The position numbers and the translations under genes were made by a program. DNA of 25,613 bases from Clostridium sp. CAG:1193 (GTDB taxonomy: Bacteria > Bacillota_I > Bacilli_A > RF39 > UBA660): contig HF990776.1 in assembly GCA_000436255.1 (NCBI GenBank), positions 1 through 25,613 of the forward strand, in the 5' to 3' direction. The notes below the pieces were generated by a model, which searched no databases, had not been told where the DNA came from, and saw nothing but the letters and a program-made list of their open reading frames with translations. Shown here piece after piece: positions 23,802-25,613 of this stretch (position 1 is its first letter; every line of letters begins with the position of its first letter).

Positions 23802-23830
23802 ATTCTATCACGAATAAATATTATTGTAAA
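23802..23830 (-). promoter_or_regulatory. promoter of the ABC importer (and possibly arc) operon
   Basis: The minus strand has -35 TTTACA (23825-23830), a 17-nt spacer ending in TGA (extended -10) and -10 TAGAAT (23802-23807), 23 nt before the lipoprotein start. The -35 abuts the spoVIF terminator. Confidence 0.72.
23809..23825 (+). promoter_or_regulatory. ARG-box-like (ArgR/AhrC) operator candidate
   Basis: The plus-strand sequence CACGAATAAATATTATT resembles the Bacillus ARG box CATGAATAAAAATTCAA at 12 of 17 positions, with the GAAT-4-ATT core intact. It occupies the spacer of the importer promoter, where a bound ArgR would affect RNA polymerase. In such AT-rich DNA a chance match is possible. 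Confidence 0.35.
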
Positions 23831-23831
23831 T

Positions 23832-23853
23832 AAAAACACTAGTTAAACTAGCG
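23832..23853 (-). terminator. terminator of spoVIF
   Basis: CGCTAGT-TTA-ACTAGTG (one G-U) forms a 7-bp hairpin on the minus strand, followed by TTTTTATTT, about 18 nt after the spoVIF stop. Confidence 0.85.
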
Positions 23854-23870
23854 ATTTTCTTATATTTTTC

Positions 23871-24113
23871 TTAAACCATACGTTCTATATCTTTAGGAAC
23901 TTTATCATTAACTATTGCTTTTACTATTTTATCTTCCTGTTCTTTTGATACACTTTTACCTGTAAGTGTACCAATCTCTTTTACTAAATCTCTTAAAGCT
24001 GTTTCATTTTTTAGATTGTTACCCTCAATTTTTTTAGCTAAAGATAAAATGGTCTCTTTATTAACATTTGTTTTTTTCTCAACTTTCTTAAAAAAATTAT
24101 CACTAAAACCCAT
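23871..24113 (-). CDS. spoVIF: sporulation protein SpoVIF
   Basis: SpoVIF acts late in sporulation in B. subtilis, supporting GerE-dependent coat gene expression and coat assembly. The 80-residue protein matches the family along its length. It opens MGFSDNFFKKVEKKTNVNKE, with a middle ETALRDLVKEIGTLTGK. The conserved C-terminal half is VSKEQEDKIVKAIVNDKVPKD. It begins after AGGAGG and is monocistronic between two terminators. An upstream CATATAAT may be a mother-cell sigma-factor -10. The call is from motif memory; the short length makes it slightly less certain than SpoIVA. Confidence 0.85.
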   Translation of the reverse strand: MGFSDNFFKKVEKKTNVNKETILSLAKKIEGNNLKNETALRDLVKEIGTLTGKSVSKEQEDKIVKAIVNDKVPKDIERMV

Positions 24114-24131
24114 AACAGTCCTCCTACAAAT

Positions 24132-24139
24132 ATTATATG
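24132..24139 (-). promoter_or_regulatory. possible sigma-E/K-type -10 of spoVIF
   Basis: CATATAAT on the minus strand matches CATACAMT at 7 of 8 positions, 18 nt before the ATG. A TAATAAC string about 16 nt further upstream is a weak -35 candidate. Confidence 0.45.
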
Positions 24140-24161
24140 ATTTTAGTTTATTTTGGTTATT

Positions 24162-24185
24162 AAAAAAGAGGAATTATTCTCCTCT
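24162..24185 (-). terminator. terminator of der containing its stop codon
   Basis: AGAGGA/TCCTCT pairs on the minus strand and is followed by TTTTT. The last der codons (Arg-Gly-Glu) form the 5' arm and the TAA stop (24174-24176) is in the loop. Confidence 0.8.
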
Positions 24186-25478
24186 ATTCTTAAACTGCAA
24201 TACAATAGGCGTTCCTTCTAATTCAAATGATTCTCTTAATTTATTTTCTAAATATCTTTCATATGAAAAATGTATTAATGTTTTATCATTTACGTGAAAT
24301 AATATCTTAGGTGGTGCTATACCAACTTGATTAACATAATAAATCTTAAGTCTTTTTCCTTTATATGAAGGAGCTGGGTTTAATGTATTAGCTTCACTTA
24401 TTACTTCATTTAATACACTTGTTTTTATATTTATATGTGCATTATCATATACCTTTAATACTTCTGGCATAATTGTATGAATTCTTTTTTTAGTAAGTGC
24501 ACTTGTATATACAATAGGTGCATAATCCATAAATGCAAAGTGACTTCTAATCTCTTTTTCAACTAAAGACATATCTTTTGTTGATTTATCCCATTTGTTT
24601 ACTACTATTACTACTGATTTACCAGCTTCAACTGCGTACCCTGCTATATGCTTATCCATTTCAATAATACCATCTTCAATATTAAGTACAACTAAACATA
24701 CATCAGATCTATCTATTGCTTTTAAAGCTCTTAAAACACTATATCTTTCTACATTTTCATATATTTTTCCTTGTTTTCTAATACCAGCTGTATCTATAAC
24801 AACAAAATTTCTTTTATTATATGTAAAAGGTGTATCAATTGAATCTCTTGTTGTACCGCTTACATTTGATACAATAGATCTTTCTTCATTTAAAAGAGCA
24901 TTAACTAGACTACTTTTTCCTACATTAGGTCTTCCTATAACGCAAAACTTAATTACATCATCTTCATAAGTAATATCTTTTATATCTTTAAAATCTTTAC
25001 ATATTGCATCTAATAAATTATATATACCACTATTTTGTTCAGCACTTATAGGAATATATTCATCAAAACCAAGTTCATAAAAATTATATATGTTTTCATT
25101 TGCAACTTTAGAATCAACTTTATTAATTGCAACTATTACTTTCTTATTACTCTTTCTTAACATATCTTTAATTAAATAATCATTTGGTCCCAAATCATCT
25201 TTACCATCTACTACAAAAACTATTACATCAGCTTCATCCATTGCTAAAGATGCTTGAAGTCTTATTTCTTTATTAAAATCTTCATTGCCAATATCTATAC
25301 CACCAGTATCTATTAAATGAAATTTATAATCATTATATGTAACCATACTATAGATTCTATCTCTTGTAACACCAGGTGTATCTTCAATTATTGATATTCT
25401 TTTTCCAGCCAAACGATTAAAAAGAGTGCTCTTTCCAACATTTGGTTTACCAACTAAAGCAACTGTAGGTATTTTCAT
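24174..25478 (-). CDS. der: ribosome-assembly GTPase Der (EngA)
   Basis: Der is an essential GTPase with two G domains in tandem that acts in 50S subunit maturation. The 434-residue protein has G1 motifs GKPNVGKST (near 10) and GRPNVGKSS (near 182). G2/G3 regions are PGVTRD with DTGG, and GTTRDS with DTAG. NKVD and NKWD specify guanine. The C-terminal KH-like domain includes LNPAPSYKGKRLKIYYVNQ and FERYL-like SYERYLENKLRESF. The start follows GAGAGGTGAGG. der followed a little further by spoIVA and hup is the Bacilli order; here spoVIF, the arginine module and the orphan membrane gene lie between. Confidence 0.98.
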   Translation of the reverse strand: MKIPTVALVGKPNVGKSTLFNRLAGKRISIIEDTPGVTRDRIYSMVTYNDYKFHLIDTGGIDIGNEDFNKEIRLQASLAMDEADVIVFVVDGKDDLGPNDYLIKDMLRKSNKKVIVAINKVDSKVANENIYNFYELGFDEYIPISAEQNSGIYNLLDAICKDFKDIKDITYEDDVIKFCVIGRPNVGKSSLVNALLNEERSIVSNVSGTTRDSIDTPFTYNKRNFVVIDTAGIRKQGKIYENVERYSVLRALKAIDRSDVCLVVLNIEDGIIEMDKHIAGYAVEAGKSVVIVVNKWDKSTKDMSLVEKEIRSHFAFMDYAPIVYTSALTKKRIHTIMPEVLKVYDNAHINIKTSVLNEVISEANTLNPAPSYKGKRLKIYYVNQVGIAPPKILFHVNDKTLIHFSYERYLENKLRESFELEGTPIVLQFKNRGE

Positions 25479-25497
25479 ACTGCCTCACCTCTCAAAA

Positions 25498-25506
25498 ATT
25501 ATATCA
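25498..25506 (-). promoter_or_regulatory. extended -10 promoter candidate of der
   Basis: TGATATAAT on the minus strand is a perfect -10 with the TGn extension, 20 nt before the der ATG. No good -35 is seen at 17-18 nt, which an extended -10 can tolerate. Confidence 0.55.
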
Positions 25507-25526
25507 TAAAATAAAAAATAATGAAA

Positions 25527-25613
25527 CTAATCACTATTTTTTACTATATTTTTAATATTTTTATATATTATATCATCATAAAATTCTTCTATTTTATAAT
25601 ATTCATCACATAA
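25527..25613 (-). CDS. C-terminal end of a gene entering from the right edge
   Basis: An open frame enters from the right edge and ends at a TAG (25527-25529), giving 28 residues that begin LCDEYYKIEEFYDD and end IVKNSD. The composition (Lys, Ile, Asn, Tyr, Asp) fits the neighbouring genes, and the stop lies 48 nt before der. The fragment is too short to identify, and its coding status is plausible but not proven. Confidence 0.45.
   Translation of the reverse strand, partial: LCDEYYKIEEFYDDIIYKNIKNIVKNSD

Overview
The window is a gene-dense, very AT-rich stretch of a chromosome from a low-GC Bacillota, most likely a Bacilli-class lineage. It encodes endospore proteins (SpoIVA, SpoVIF, a YutH-like coat protein), uses TGG for Trp and TGA as a stop (nth), and keeps gene neighbourhoods familiar from Bacillus subtilis: rodZ-pgsA-recA-rny, gpsB-rnpB, recU-PBP1, dnaD-nth and spoIVA-hup. 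The exact order or family cannot be fixed from sequence alone (an uncultured gut Bacilli or Erysipelotrichales-like lineage is a guess). I see no insertion sequence, CRISPR array, recombinase or obvious prophage.

Layout. 1-312: minus-strand tRNA operon Val-Thr-Tyr-Gln (Gln cut by the window edge) behind a strong promoter. 368-1284: an S1-domain protein diverging from a NifU/Nfu-domain protein with an Asn-rich N-terminal tail. 1288-2232: YutH-like spore coat protein. 2245-2777: no gene, but a candidate structured small RNA ending in a perfect terminator. 2778-7017: rny, recA (LexA-type box and sigma-A promoter), pgsA and a short rodZ. 7045-7722: RNase P RNA directly abutting gpsB. 7791-8196: a small operon of a 29-residue ORF and a holin-like membrane protein. 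8349-11959: recU and a bifunctional class A PBP with extra N-terminal membrane helices. 11971-14941: cca, a secreted unknown, dnaD and nth. 15008-16914: spoIVA and HU. 16999-17775: an orphan membrane protein. 17871-23779: an arginine module (amino-acid ABC importer, arginine deiminase, ornithine carbamoyltransferase, YfcC-type antiporter). 23871-25478: spoVIF and der, then the tail of another gene at the right edge.

How it works together. Most genes are housekeeping: tRNA production and maturation (tRNAs, rnpB, cca), mRNA turnover (rny), repair (recA, recU, nth), replication (dnaD), wall growth and division (PBP1, gpsB, rodZ), lipid synthesis (pgsA) and ribosome assembly (der). The metabolic accessory block imports arginine and degrades it by the deiminase route, though carbamate kinase is not in the window. 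Three sporulation genes share an upstream CATATA-type element resembling a sigma-E -10.

Regulatory style. Many promoters are TTGAnn/TATAAT-like with an extended -10 (TGn). Many ribosome binding sites are GGTGA-type rather than GGAGG. Several rho-independent terminators include the stop codon of the gene they end, showing strong compaction. The most notable undescribed items are the 29-residue ORF plus holin-like operon at 7791-8241 and the candidate small RNA at 2550-2648.
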